This document shows positions 36,723 through 45,206 of a DNA stretch of 64,000 nt, piece by piece. The position numbers and the translations under genes were made by a program. Below the pieces are notes generated by a model. The model made no database searches. It was not told where the DNA came from and saw only the letters and a list, made by a program, of their open reading frames with translations. How positions within the stretch are numbered: the stretch's first letter is position 1; every line of letters begins with the position of its first letter. Source of the stretch: Methylomusa anaerophila (lineage in GTDB: Bacteria > Bacillota > Negativicutes > Sporomusales > Sporomusaceae); assembly GCF_003966895.1 (NCBI RefSeq), contig NZ_AP018449.1, positions 2,745,501 to 2,809,500 on the forward strand. Reading direction: 5' to 3'.

Positions 36723-37025
36723 GTGAATGCAATCATTTATTCGGCAATTTTGGAAAACCAGGTATTAAAATTTGATTACGAAGGAGGAGTGCACACAGTA
36801 GAACCATTTTGTTACGGGGTCAGTTCGGTTGGTGAACCCGTATTGCAGGCCTATCAAATCGCGGGCGGCAATAATCCCAATGACGCTATTGGCTGGCGGT
36901 TGTTTAAAGTATCGGGAATGACCAATATAGCTACGATAGATAAAAAATTTAATCCGCGAAAAGATGGATACAGTTCCAATCCGGCTATAAGCAAGATATT
37001 TTGTGCTGTACCGGTGAATGAATAA
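36723..37025 (+). CDS. Small stand-alone WYL-like protein
   Basis: A 100-residue protein. FDYEGGVHTVEPFCYGVSSVGEPVL, then AYQIAGG and GWRLFKVSGM, fit the core of a WYL domain (ligand/nucleic-acid-sensing beta barrel) without the usual helix-turn-helix. AGGAGG lies ten bases before GTG 36723. It follows atpG by 70 bases and ends at the terminator at 37074, so it may be the last gene of the ATPase transcript. WYL domains often sense nucleotides, but no function is known here. Confidence 0.65.
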   Translation: MNAIIYSAILENQVLKFDYEGGVHTVEPFCYGVSSVGEPVLQAYQIAGGNNPNDAIGWRLFKVSGMTNIATIDKKFNPRKDGYSSNPAISKIFCAVPVNE

Positions 37026-37073
37026 TAAGCCGCAAAAGGAAAAGTGGAGATTTCCGGAACCGGAATGAAGCTG

Positions 37074-37098
37074 AAGCCGCTAATTTTGGCGGCTTTTT
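37074..37098 (+). terminator. Terminator after the WYL-like gene
   Basis: AAGCCGC (37074-37080) pairs with GCGGCTT (37089-37095) around an eight-base loop and is followed by a T-run. Confidence 0.8.
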
Positions 37099-37223
37099 AT
37101 GTTTAGTGAGTTTGCTGGGATCATTACAAAGAATTAACAATAGTTAACCGAAACTTAATCATTTCCGGAAGAACTAGGCGATAGAATTATATTTAGTATT
37201 AGCTTTAACAGGGGGGGGATTCA

Positions 37224-37295
37224 TTGACGAAAAAATGTGTTGCAAATGATAAAAGGCTGTTGGTGAAATGCTTTTTGACAGCTGACTATAAATGA
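37224..37295 (+). CDS. Possible 23-residue leader peptide before the lipid module
   Basis: TTG 37224 follows AGGGGGGGG and opens a 23-codon frame (MTKKCVANDKRLLVKCFLTA, then DYK) that stops at 37293-37295, 21 bases before the start of the next gene. It could be a translated leader or chance. Its only support is the ribosome-binding-like run of G. Confidence 0.2.
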   Translation: MTKKCVANDKRLLVKCFLTADYK

Positions 37296-37315
37296 GTTGG
37301 GGAGGCATGGCGATC

Positions 37316-38062
37316 ATGCGTATAGAAGAAGGAAAATATCTGGTGAAACTAGCCGAAACTTCAGACGAAAAGGAACAAGTATATAGACTGCGACATGATG
37401 TTTATCATAAAGAACTCAATCTTATTGGTAAAAACGCCCAATGCGAGCAGGAGTATGATAGTTACGATGAAATTTGTGACCATTTGATTATCCGCGATGT
37501 AGAAGCAAACCGGTGTGTCAGCACGTTCCGATTTTTATCGGGAAAAAAGCTGCAGGGAAATGCCGGTTTCTATTCGGAACAATGGTTTGATATTGGCAAC
37601 TTAAGCCGTCAAAGAAGCAAGGTTTTGGAACTTGGGCGGGCCTGTATAGATTTGCAGTACAGGAATACAAAAGTATTTAAAATGCTTTTTGCCGGTGTGG
37701 GCGCATATCTGAAGCTATATCCCCATGATTATTTGATTGGTCTTACAACCGTGTCTTGCAACTCAAAGCAGCATATCAGAATGATAACAGAGTACTTGAT
37801 AAATAAGAAAGTCGTTAATGTCTCTTTTGGAATAAAACCTAAAAAACATTTTGAAATCAACGAAGCGGAGTTAAGGGGTTACACGATGGCGGCATTCACT
37901 GAAAGGGAGGTATTCAGCAAGATGTCGACCCTAATGCTGGCATATCATAAATATGGCGCGGAATTTATTAGTGAACCGTCGATTGATGTTGACTTTAACC
38001 CGCCGGTAGTTGATTTTTTCACGATTTTTAATACTGAGAAATACCCGAAATGGGTATCATGA
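37316..38062 (+). CDS. OlsB-like N-acyltransferase (GNAT / Acetyltransf_5)
   Basis: A 248-residue enzyme of the OlsB/hemolysin-like GNAT group, which transfers a 3-hydroxyacyl chain from ACP to the alpha-amine of an amino acid (ornithine in OlsB) in the first step of ornithine-lipid synthesis. Typical features are YRLRHDVYHKELNLIG near the N-terminus, CVSTFRFLSG and KVLELGRACI (the ExGR-like motif). ATG 37316 is ten bases from GGAGG; ATG 37307 is too close. The acyltransferase at 38113 follows in the same operon. The amino-acid substrate is not proven. Confidence 0.8.
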   Translation: MRIEEGKYLVKLAETSDEKEQVYRLRHDVYHKELNLIGKNAQCEQEYDSYDEICDHLIIRDVEANRCVSTFRFLSGKKLQGNAGFYSEQWFDIGNLSRQRSKVLELGRACIDLQYRNTKVFKMLFAGVGAYLKLYPHDYLIGLTTVSCNSKQHIRMITEYLINKKVVNVSFGIKPKKHFEINEAELRGYTMAAFTEREVFSKMSTLMLAYHKYGAEFISEPSIDVDFNPPVVDFFTIFNTEKYPKWVS

Positions 38063-38112
38063 GTCAACTCTAAATCACATTGAAACTGAATAATATAAGA
38101 GGTCAACAATTA

Positions 38113-39354
38113 ATGAAGCCTTTTCTAAGTCAAGCCGCCACTCGGCTTAAACGAAAAATATTGGCACTACTGCAAATCGGAGCGGCCCATGTGATTGTAT
38201 ATTGGGTATTCAAACTCAGAGCTCAATTGAGGGTTGACCGCAGCGGCATGCGGGGAATGAAGCCGCCATTCATCGTACTGGGAAATCATACATCCAATTT
38301 TGATCCGGCGCTGGTGCAGCATGTTATATCACCCTATCCCTGTTATTTTCTTACTTCCAATTATTATTTCCGGTTGCCAATTGTGAGGCAGGTATTAAAT
38401 ATATTCGGCGCAATTCCCAAAATACAGTTTTATCCCGACATACGTTCGGCGCGCATGATGGTGGAAGCCATTTCCAGGGGGGACGCCGTGGGCATATTTC
38501 CGGAAGGGCGTCGCTCAATTGACGGGAAATGCTGCCCGATACCCGATTCAGTGGCGAAATTGATTAAGAAGTTCAAAGTTCCGGTTGTGTCCGTCAGGAC
38601 AAGGGGCGGCTATTTTATTTGGCCCCGTTGGTCTTCCTTCTGGCGGTCCGGCAGTGTGGAGACGGTTGCTAAACCGATTCTGACAACAGAAGAGATTTGT
38701 AAAATGGATGTTCAGGAAATATATGATATTATTTGCCAGGCGTTGACATATAACGATTATGAATGGAATCGCACCGCCCGGGAAAATTATTATCATAAAA
38801 ATGCGGCCGAGCGGCTCCATCTTGTTTTGCACCAATGTCCGCGCTGTTTCGCCGAGCGGACGATGCGCAGCAAAGGAATCAGGCTTTACTGCAGCGCGTG
38901 CGGCAATACGGCGGTTATCGACGAGTCTGGTTTTTTGCAGCCGCTTGACGGCGAGAGCGTTATTTTTGACGATCCGGTAAAATGGAATGCCTGGCAGCGC
39001 AATAACATGCTTGCGCTTTTGCGCGACGACCGCTTTACTATTCATGTCAAAGTAAAAGACCTTCGCATTGCCGACAAATATTATGGTGAATATCGCAGCT
39101 GCGGCTATGGGGAAATTATCCTCAATAAAGACGGCATGCGGTTTTGGGGTCCAATTGACGGGCGAATGACGGAACTATTCTTTCCCTGTGAAACCATGCC
39201 TTCGATTTCCACGGAATTCAGAGATGACTTTGAGATCTGTGATAATATTAATGCATGGTGGTTTTTTTTGGAAGAAGAACAGCAAACCGTTCGGATGGAA
39301 GCTGCTATATCGCTGCTTTACGAACAAAAAATGAGTCCACTCCGAAGCATCTGA
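38113..39354 (+). CDS. OlsA/PlsC-like lyso-lipid acyltransferase with zinc-ribbon tail
   Basis: A 413-residue protein. Residues 1-200 are a PlsC-type 1-acyltransferase with NHTSNFD (the NHxxxxD catalytic motif) and FPEGRRS (phosphate-binding block). After it, CPRCFAER...LYCSACGN forms a four-Cys zinc ribbon (about residues 239-262), followed by a C-terminal beta-rich domain. In the ornithine-lipid pathway OlsA acylates the hydroxyl of the 3-hydroxyacyl chain made by OlsB, which fits the neighbouring gene. The zinc-ribbon extension is not part of classical OlsA. ATG 38113 follows AGAGGT; upstream codons from 38080 lack support. Confidence 0.82.
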   Translation: MKPFLSQAATRLKRKILALLQIGAAHVIVYWVFKLRAQLRVDRSGMRGMKPPFIVLGNHTSNFDPALVQHVISPYPCYFLTSNYYFRLPIVRQVLNIFGAIPKIQFYPDIRSARMMVEAISRGDAVGIFPEGRRSIDGKCCPIPDSVAKLIKKFKVPVVSVRTRGGYFIWPRWSSFWRSGSVETVAKPILTTEEICKMDVQEIYDIICQALTYNDYEWNRTARENYYHKNAAERLHLVLHQCPRCFAERTMRSKGIRLYCSACGNTAVIDESGFLQPLDGESVIFDDPVKWNAWQRNNMLALLRDDRFTIHVKVKDLRIADKYYGEYRSCGYGEIILNKDGMRFWGPIDGRMTELFFPCETMPSISTEFRDDFEICDNINAWWFFLEEEQQTVRMEAAISLLYEQKMSPLRSI

Positions 39355-39417
39355 AAAAATGGCTGTAAGTTTTATATGTATGTTTCAAATGCTGGCTGTT
39401 AAGGGAGGCTGCCCGGG

Positions 39418-40596
39418 ATGCTTAGGCTGTCACCGCTGGGGGCATTGTATGCCACCCAATTTCTGTCTGCTTTCGTTGACAATATGATCTTATTCATTAT
39501 TCAAGCTATTATTATACGGGATGCCTATCCTGATTTCTACCTGCCTTTCGTGCAAAGTACTTTTCTTGCTTCTTACATTTTTTTATCGCCGTGGGTTGGC
39601 CGTTTTGCCGACCGAAAGCCAAAAGCCCGGATACTCAAGGTGGGCAACATCGTGAAAACCGCCGGTGTCCTGCTATTGCTCCTGAATTTTTCCCCGGCTC
39701 TTAGTTACGCGGTAGTAGGGTTGGGGGCAGTGATTTACAGTCCTGCCAAATATGGCATGCTGCCCTTTCTCACCCAGGGCGAGGATCATCTGCTCCGGGC
39801 GAATTCCGGTTTGGAGAGCTATACCATTTTAGCTATCCTGGCCGGTTCGGTGGCAGGTGGTTTTCTCGCCGACCTCTCCATACCCCTGGCGCTTGGTACC
39901 TGTGTGCTTTTATACGGCGCCTCCGTCGGCACCAACACTTTAATCCCCGAGGATCCCGGCAACACGGCTATCAGCTATAGAAACGCCATCCGCGAATTTA
40001 TTGCCGATACCGCCACTTTGCTAAGTCAGCGTCAAAGCCATTACTCCCTGCTGGGGACGGGTTCTTTCTGGCTTGCCTCCGCTGTCCTCCGGATGATTAT
40101 CTTTGCCTGGGCGCCGCTCACGCTGGGAATAACCAGCGGCTCGGCCATCAGCCTGATTATCGCCGTCACCGGCGTAGGCATTGTAATCGGGGCGGCGGTT
40201 ACGCCATACCTGGTTAGCATCCGGAGTTATCAGCGTACCGTCTGGTTCGGTTTCGCCATGGGGCTGTCGATCCTGGCTTTACTAAAAATAACCAGTCTGC
40301 CGGCCGCTGTTATCTTCCTGCTGCTGATTGGAGCGCTGGGAGGCATCTACATTGTGCCCATGAATGCCTGCCTGCAGCAGGTAGGTCAACGTACTGTCGG
40401 GACGGGCAAGACCATCGCCGTCCAGAACTTTCTGGAGAATACATTCATGTTTGCCGGCGTAAGCGCCTACACCGTAGCCACCAAAACGGGCGTAGCCACA
40501 AATACCTGTATAGGCGTCACCGGTATGGGTTTCTTATTCTTTGTTGGGTATTTATTCCTGTCTTCCCGAAAGGGAGGCACTATATGCAACGTATAA
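39418..40596 (+). CDS. LplT-like lysophospholipid transporter (MFS)
   Basis: A 392-residue, about 12-helix MFS protein. GALYATQFLSAFVDNMILF near the N-terminus and SPAKYGMLPF in the fourth or fifth helix match LplT, which flips lysophospholipids across the inner membrane for re-acylation. Following two acyltransferases, it completes a flippase-plus-acyltransferase module. AGGGAGG precedes ATG 39418. The last codons are followed by the nested palindromes at 40600-40810. Confidence 0.82.
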   Translation: MLRLSPLGALYATQFLSAFVDNMILFIIQAIIIRDAYPDFYLPFVQSTFLASYIFLSPWVGRFADRKPKARILKVGNIVKTAGVLLLLLNFSPALSYAVVGLGAVIYSPAKYGMLPFLTQGEDHLLRANSGLESYTILAILAGSVAGGFLADLSIPLALGTCVLLYGASVGTNTLIPEDPGNTAISYRNAIREFIADTATLLSQRQSHYSLLGTGSFWLASAVLRMIIFAWAPLTLGITSGSAISLIIAVTGVGIVIGAAVTPYLVSIRSYQRTVWFGFAMGLSILALLKITSLPAAVIFLLLIGALGGIYIVPMNACLQQVGQRTVGTGKTIAVQNFLENTFMFAGVSAYTVATKTGVATNTCIGVTGMGFLFFVGYLFLSSRKGGTICNV

Positions 40597-40599
40597 TTT

Positions 40600-40810
40600 C
40601 GCGAGCAAAGACCGGGTCAGGCTGTTGAAAAACTTCGCCTAGCGTCGTTGCTCCTCAGAGCCCTGGCTTGCGTACCCCCCAAAGTACGCGGCGCGGCGGG
40701 CTCTTCCGGTGCGCCTAGCTATGCTCGTTTTTGAACAGCCTGGGATTTGTCGCGAGCAAAGACCGGGTCAGGCTACATTATTGCAATAATGCAAGCCTGA
40801 CCCGGTCTTT
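40600..40810. repeat. Nested palindromic repeats with a 24-base direct duplication
   Basis: The 24-base segment CGCGAGCAAAGACCGGGTCA-GGCT occurs at 40600-40623 and 40751-40774. Between the copies, 40618-40633 and 40727-40742 form a 16-base inverted repeat with one mismatch (CAGGCTGTTGAAAAAC). The right copy is itself one arm of a hairpin, 40758-40774/40794-40810, whose interior has a perfect 16-base palindrome (CATTATTGCAATAATG). The pattern looks like one mobile palindromic element landing in another. The hairpin arms also serve as a terminator between LplT and lepB. Confidence 0.8.
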
Positions 40811-40856
40811 TAACCCAGTTCATTTCTGAGCACAGTTTTTGAACTTTTTCCGGTAT

Positions 40857-41423
40857 TTAAATTTTCAATACTACCCGGCCTAAGACATGATTTGCCGGGA
40901 CCGGGCCGATATACCGGCTGTCCTTGCTGTTATTGCGATTATCACCCATGACAAATACTTTGTTTTCCGGAACAACAATTTTTTGGGCAGATGCATATTG
41001 CATCGCTTCTTTTACATAAGGTTCATCCAAAGCCGTTCCGTTCCGGTAGACCTTGCCATCCTTAAACTCAAGGGTATCGCCGGGTTTGCCGATAACTCTC
41101 TTGACCCAGATATGATGATCGGAATCATTGATAACTTTGGTTACCGCTAAATAGGTGTTCAGGGGGTCGGATATATCGTCTTTCCAAGAGCGTTCGCGCA
41201 AGACCCGGCTGTCAATAATGACAATATCGCTATAGTCCGGTAATTGACCCAGAGTATGGGATATTTTGGATACAAACAGATAGTTATTGTTTTCCAGCGT
41301 CGGTTCCATCGAACTGCCTTGAACCCGTGTGGGTTGAAAAAGGAAGGCGTTTATAACAAGCGCCAGCGCAAAAGCGATTGTAATGCTGTATACCCAGTCC
41401 AATAATTCTCTCAATAGTTTCAT
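40857..41423 (-). CDS. lepB: Signal peptidase I
   Basis: A 188-residue serine peptidase that removes signal peptides on the outer face of the inner membrane. One N-terminal membrane helix (SITIAFALALVINAFLF), then the Ser in GSSMEPTL (box B), the Lys in VKRVIGKPGD (box D), and GDNRNNSKDSR (box E). The start is ATG 41423, 13 bases after GGAGG; the frame is open to 41480 but the extension is basic and unlike the family. Length and layout are those of Firmicute SipS-type enzymes. Confidence 0.92.
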   Translation of the reverse strand: MKLLRELLDWVYSITIAFALALVINAFLFQPTRVQGSSMEPTLENNNYLFVSKISHTLGQLPDYSDIVIIDSRVLRERSWKDDISDPLNTYLAVTKVINDSDHHIWVKRVIGKPGDTLEFKDGKVYRNGTALDEPYVKEAMQYASAQKIVVPENKVFVMGDNRNNSKDSRYIGPVPANHVLGRVVLKI

Positions 41424-41669
41424 CTTATTCTCTTGTCCTCCTGTCCTCCTGGCCCTTAAGTAAAAGAACTTAATAGGCATTAAAATTGTATCAAATTCTT
41501 AACACCAAGGCAAGGTAAAAATGTGCTAATAAACGGGTGCGGTCTATTTTTTATAGATATAACAGGGTGACAGGAAAAAATATTTCAGTTAAAATATGGA
41601 TATAGAGTATGTAGATATTATTACTAATCATTTATTTTTAAGAGATAATAATTAAACAAGAGGTGACTC

Positions 41670-42968
41670 ATGATGCAGACATTGCCCCATGTTGTGATTG
41701 TCGGAGCCGGATTCGGCGGCTTGTGGGCAGCGCGGGAACTTGCCGGGGCACCCGTAAGCGTAACGCTTATTGACAGGAATAACTATCATCTGTTTCAGCC
41801 GCTGTTATATCAAGTAGCTACTGCTGAACTGGCGCCGGAAGACATTGTTTACCCTGTGCGATCCATCTTTCGCCATCAAAAGAACTTACAATTTCGCATG
41901 GCGGAAGTGGAAGGCGCCGACTTTAACGCAAAATTACTGCATACTTCCATCGGCAATATAGGGTATGACTACTTAATTCTGGCGGTTGGCGGCATCAATA
42001 ACTATTTTGGAATCCGATCCGTCGCTGAAAACGGCCTTGGTTTAAAAAATGTCAATGATGCCATGGCTATCCGTAACCAAATCCTTAAGTCTGTGGAAAT
42101 GGCTATGCAGGAAACGGACGCTAAGGTCCGACAGGCTCTCATGACCTTTGTAGTGGTAGGCGGCGGACCGACGGGGGTGGAAAGCGCCGGCGCGCTGTCG
42201 GAACTTCTGCACTTGGTACTGCCCAAAGATTACCTGGGATTTGATTTCAGCCAGACAAGGATTATATTACTGCAGTCTTCCAACCGGCTGCTGGCAGAAA
42301 TGCCGGAACCGCTCAGCAAAGAGACGGTAGCTGTGCTGACCAGGAAAAAGATTGAAGTTCGGCTTGGTAATCCGGTGATCGATTTTGACGGTACTACCGT
42401 TACATTGAAAGACGGTCAAACCATATCTGCCCATACCTTAATCTGGGCTGCCGGGATACAGGCGGCAAGCTTGGCCGGCAAGCTGGGGGTAAGACAGGCC
42501 CGCTTGGGCCGAATTGTTGTGGACCCAACGCTGCAGGTCCCCGATCACCCGGAGGTGTTCGTAGTTGGTGACGTTGCCTACCTTGAGGACAATGGCCAAC
42601 CGTTGCCCATGATAGCCCCGGTCGCCACGCAACAGGCTAAGACTGCTGTTGCCAACATCCGCCGTCTGCTTGCCGGGAAGCCCCCGGAAAATTTTACCTA
42701 TCGCAATCCGGGTGTGCTGGCTACAATCGGGCGGAATTCTGCCGTAGCTTATTTTGGCCGTTGGCAGTTCCATGGTTTTATTGCCTGGGTGATGTGGCTT
42801 GTAATTCACATACTAAGGCTTATTGGTTTCCGCAACCGTCTTACGGTATTGAGCAACTGGGCCTGGGACTACTTTTTCTATGAACGGGCCGTGAGGTTTA
42901 TTTTGCACGGGCCATGTGATGAAAGCGACAAATTGCTCATTTGTTCCCTTCCGGATGATACGAAGTGA
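41670..42968 (+). CDS. ndh: Type II NADH dehydrogenase (NDH-2)
   Basis: A 432-residue flavoprotein that oxidises NADH and passes electrons to menaquinone on the inner face of the membrane without pumping ions. It has an FAD motif VGAGFGGLWAARELAG (about 10-25), an NAD(P)H motif VVGGGPTGVESAGALSELL (about 163-181) and a second FAD motif VFVVGDVAYLEDNG. A C-terminal hydrophobic stretch (WVMWLVIHILRLIGF) then YERAVRFIL anchors it. AAGAGGTGA precedes the two adjacent ATGs at 41670 and 41673. It converges on the DUF421 gene. Confidence 0.9.
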   Translation: MMQTLPHVVIVGAGFGGLWAARELAGAPVSVTLIDRNNYHLFQPLLYQVATAELAPEDIVYPVRSIFRHQKNLQFRMAEVEGADFNAKLLHTSIGNIGYDYLILAVGGINNYFGIRSVAENGLGLKNVNDAMAIRNQILKSVEMAMQETDAKVRQALMTFVVVGGGPTGVESAGALSELLHLVLPKDYLGFDFSQTRIILLQSSNRLLAEMPEPLSKETVAVLTRKKIEVRLGNPVIDFDGTTVTLKDGQTISAHTLIWAAGIQAASLAGKLGVRQARLGRIVVDPTLQVPDHPEVFVVGDVAYLEDNGQPLPMIAPVATQQAKTAVANIRRLLAGKPPENFTYRNPGVLATIGRNSAVAYFGRWQFHGFIAWVMWLVIHILRLIGFRNRLTVLSNWAWDYFFYERAVRFILHGPCDESDKLLICSLPDDTK

Positions 42969-42989
42969 AAATTATTCGGAGATAATCAT

Positions 42990-43694
42990 CTAATTGTCCT
43001 GAGTTTTGGCGGTGTCTTTACTGACAGTAAACTGACCCTTTGAATCCATTCCCGCATACGAAACTTGCGCAATGTCAAAGATGCCCTGGGCGGTAAGTTG
43101 TTTTTCCAGCCAATCCCGGGAAAGATTGTGCTTACGCAAGTTTTCTTCAATGACTTGGCCGTCCATGATTAACTCCACGGGATAAGCTGGATCAGGCAAA
43201 TGAATGTTAACATCGGTTTTGGTTAAAGGCTGGTAATCGGATTTTTTTATGATGTTTAGGTCGCCTGTTGGTTCGACGATGGCATACTGTACTTCGGCAT
43301 GGTCGAGAATACCTTTTTCACGCAACTTGCTGTTCAATTCGTCCAAATCGAAACGCATGCCCCGCATATTATCTATTAAAACGTTGCCGTTTTTAATCAC
43401 GATAGTTGGTGAGCCCTCAATGATCTTTCTTAACGGCCGGCTCTTTATCGTAAGAAAGGATGTAAAGTATGCAAGCGCCACAAATAGAATGAGATCGTAA
43501 TAGTGGCTCCAGACTTTACCCGGCTCGGATGAAACGACGGTACCGGCGATAGAACCGATGGTAATACCGCTGATATACTCATAGAGGGTTAATTGTCCAA
43601 TCTGAGTCTTACCCATAACGCGGGTAAAGACCAGCAAACTTAAAAAGACCAGGGAAGTCTGCCAGGTATCACGCATGATTTCCTGCCAATCCAT
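42990..43694 (-). CDS. DUF421 (YetF/YdfS-like) membrane protein
   Basis: A 234-residue protein. Three membrane helices in residues 1-90 hold FTRVMGKTQIGQLTLYEYISGITIGSIAG, the DUF421 hallmark; a cytoplasmic tail follows (EGSPTIVIKNGNVLIDNMRGMRFDLDEL, and NLSRDWLEKQLTAQGI). Related proteins are common in spore-formers, some linked to germination, but their activity is unresolved. Its start faces the 325-base gap that holds a half repeat. Confidence 0.85.
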   Translation of the reverse strand: MDWQEIMRDTWQTSLVFLSLLVFTRVMGKTQIGQLTLYEYISGITIGSIAGTVVSSEPGKVWSHYYDLILFVALAYFTSFLTIKSRPLRKIIEGSPTIVIKNGNVLIDNMRGMRFDLDELNSKLREKGILDHAEVQYAIVEPTGDLNIIKKSDYQPLTKTDVNIHLPDPAYPVELIMDGQVIEENLRKHNLSRDWLEKQLTAQGIFDIAQVSYAGMDSKGQFTVSKDTAKTQDN

Positions 43695-43810
43695 ATTTAA
43701 ACATCTCCTTTAAATCTAAATCTAAATTTGATTGTGCTTATAGGTTGGACAATTAGCAGTTAAGATATTACACCAGGCAACTTCTTTTTCTCTATCTATG
43801 TCCATTAAAA

Positions 43811-43838
43811 ATTGACATCCGGGTATTAGGATAAGCTG
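43811..43838. repeat. Half copy of the 206-267 palindromic element
   Basis: The 28 bases match the reverse complement of 245-272 exactly, and a few A flank both copies. Here the left arm is missing, so it is a solo half site. It lies in a 325-base gap (43695-44019) that otherwise shows only the possible promoter at 43881. Confidence 0.8.
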
Positions 43839-43880
43839 TTGCTGAAACTTTTATTATGAGTTACAGTATAAAACTTCTTG

Positions 43881-43908
43881 TTGCGGTAAAAAAAATATAC
43901 TATATAAT
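43881..43908 (+). promoter_or_regulatory. Possible promoter of the envelope glycan module
   Basis: TTGCGG at 43881-43886, a 16-base spacer and TATAAT at 43903-43908, about 112 bases before the start of the GtrA gene. Confidence 0.45.
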
Positions 43909-44019
43909 AAAGGTGAATAAAATAATAAAATTCTTCATCTAACATTTACATTTTTACATTCCACCTGTGTTAAACTTAACGTAACAAAAATTAAAGGAAA
44001 CTAAAGGGAGAAATCAACA

Positions 44020-44460
44020 TTGCTTATTATGCTGGCTAAGTTTTTGCTTGTTGGTGTATCCGGTGTGGGGGTTAACCTGGCGGTTTACCTGCCCCTTACT
44101 TATGCCGGAGTTCACTATCTTTTAGCGGCAGTCATTTCTTTTGCCGTTGCCGTTACCAGTAATTTTTTTTGGAATTTGGTTTGGACTTTTAGAGGGCGGG
44201 CCGCGGATAAGACTACGCGGCAGAAATACATTATTTTTGTTATTATCAGCGGCCTGAACTTAGGGGTTAATTTGCTTATACTGCGCTTGCTGGTAGAGAC
44301 TTTAGGCATGAAGGACTCCTGGGCTCAGCTTCTGGCTGTCGGCTGTACCGGCATTCTCAATTTTTCCATGAATTATGCAGTTACTTTCCGGGAATCGCGC
44401 AAGACTAAACGGAAGGAGAATCAGGCGCCTTATGAAACTAGTTATCATCCCAACCTATAA
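44020..44460 (+). CDS. GtrA-like membrane protein
   Basis: A 146-residue four-helix protein of the GtrA family (KFLLVGVSGVGVNLAVYLPL, FAVAVTSNFFWNLVWTFRGR, GILNFSMNYAVTFRE), thought to flip or present polyprenyl-phosphate-linked sugars. GGGAG lies nine bases before TTG 44020; ATG 44029 is a possible alternative. It overlaps the next gene by 29 bases. GtrA beside a DPM1-like transferase is a common pair. Confidence 0.85.
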   Translation: MLIMLAKFLLVGVSGVGVNLAVYLPLTYAGVHYLLAAVISFAVAVTSNFFWNLVWTFRGRAADKTTRQKYIIFVIISGLNLGVNLLILRLLVETLGMKDSWAQLLAVGCTGILNFSMNYAVTFRESRKTKRKENQAPYETSYHPNL

Positions 44461-45178
44461 TGAACGGGATAATATGGAAGAACTATTGGCGGCAATATAT
44501 AAAATTGTGCCTGGCATTCATGTGCTGGTTGTTGATGACGGGTCACCGGATGGAACAGGGGAGTTGGTTGAAGATCTCATTCAACGCCGTTACCCCGACA
44601 ATCTTTTTTTAATAAAGCGTGCCGGCAAGCTGGGATTGGGAACGGCCTACATTGCCGGGTTCAAGTGGGCATTAAAACGGGACTATCAATATATCTTTGA
44701 AATGGATGCAGACTTTTCGCATAATCCGCAATATTTACCTGTTTTCCTCGCCGCAATTCAGGAAACGGATTTAGTCCTGGGCAGCCGGTATATTACCGGC
44801 GGCGGCGTTAAAAACTGGAGTTTTTTCCGGCGGTTGATCAGCCTGGGGGGCAGTTTGTATTCGCGAACCATATTGCAAATGCCGTTTAAAGATTTGACAG
44901 GCGGCTTTAAGTGCTTCCGGCGGGAAGTATTGGAGGCCATTGATCTTGACAGAGTTAAATCCAACGGCTATTCTTTTCAGATTGAAATGACTTACCGCGC
45001 TTTTCTTCAAGGCTATCGGGTCAAAGAAGTTCCCATTGTTTTTGAGGAACGGGCCGAAGGTAAATCCAAAATGTCCTCGGCTATATTTATGGAAGCGATA
45101 TTAATGATTTGGAAGCTGAGAGCCGCCAGAAGTCAGATGAAAATCTCACGGCGCAGTGAAGTGGAGAAATTAGCTTAG
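44432..45178 (+). CDS. DPM1-like polyprenyl-phosphate glycosyltransferase (GT2)
   Basis: A 248-residue GT2 enzyme: MKLVIIPTYNERDNMEELL, VVDDGSPDGTGE (the DxD-type donor site), MDADFSHNPQYLP, LGSRYITGGGVKNW and LTGGFKCFRREVL match dolichol-phosphate mannosyltransferase. It charges undecaprenyl phosphate with a sugar from a nucleotide-sugar. It lacks the C-terminal membrane helices of GtrB types and would pair with GtrA. Upstream codons to 44375 overlap gtrA and are unlike the family. Confidence 0.9.
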   Translation: MKLVIIPTYNERDNMEELLAAIYKIVPGIHVLVVDDGSPDGTGELVEDLIQRRYPDNLFLIKRAGKLGLGTAYIAGFKWALKRDYQYIFEMDADFSHNPQYLPVFLAAIQETDLVLGSRYITGGGVKNWSFFRRLISLGGSLYSRTILQMPFKDLTGGFKCFRREVLEAIDLDRVKSNGYSFQIEMTYRAFLQGYRVKEVPIVFEERAEGKSKMSSAIFMEAILMIWKLRAARSQMKISRRSEVEKLA

Positions 45179-45206
45179 AGTCATTGGACAGGAAGGAGTT
45201 TATCAT

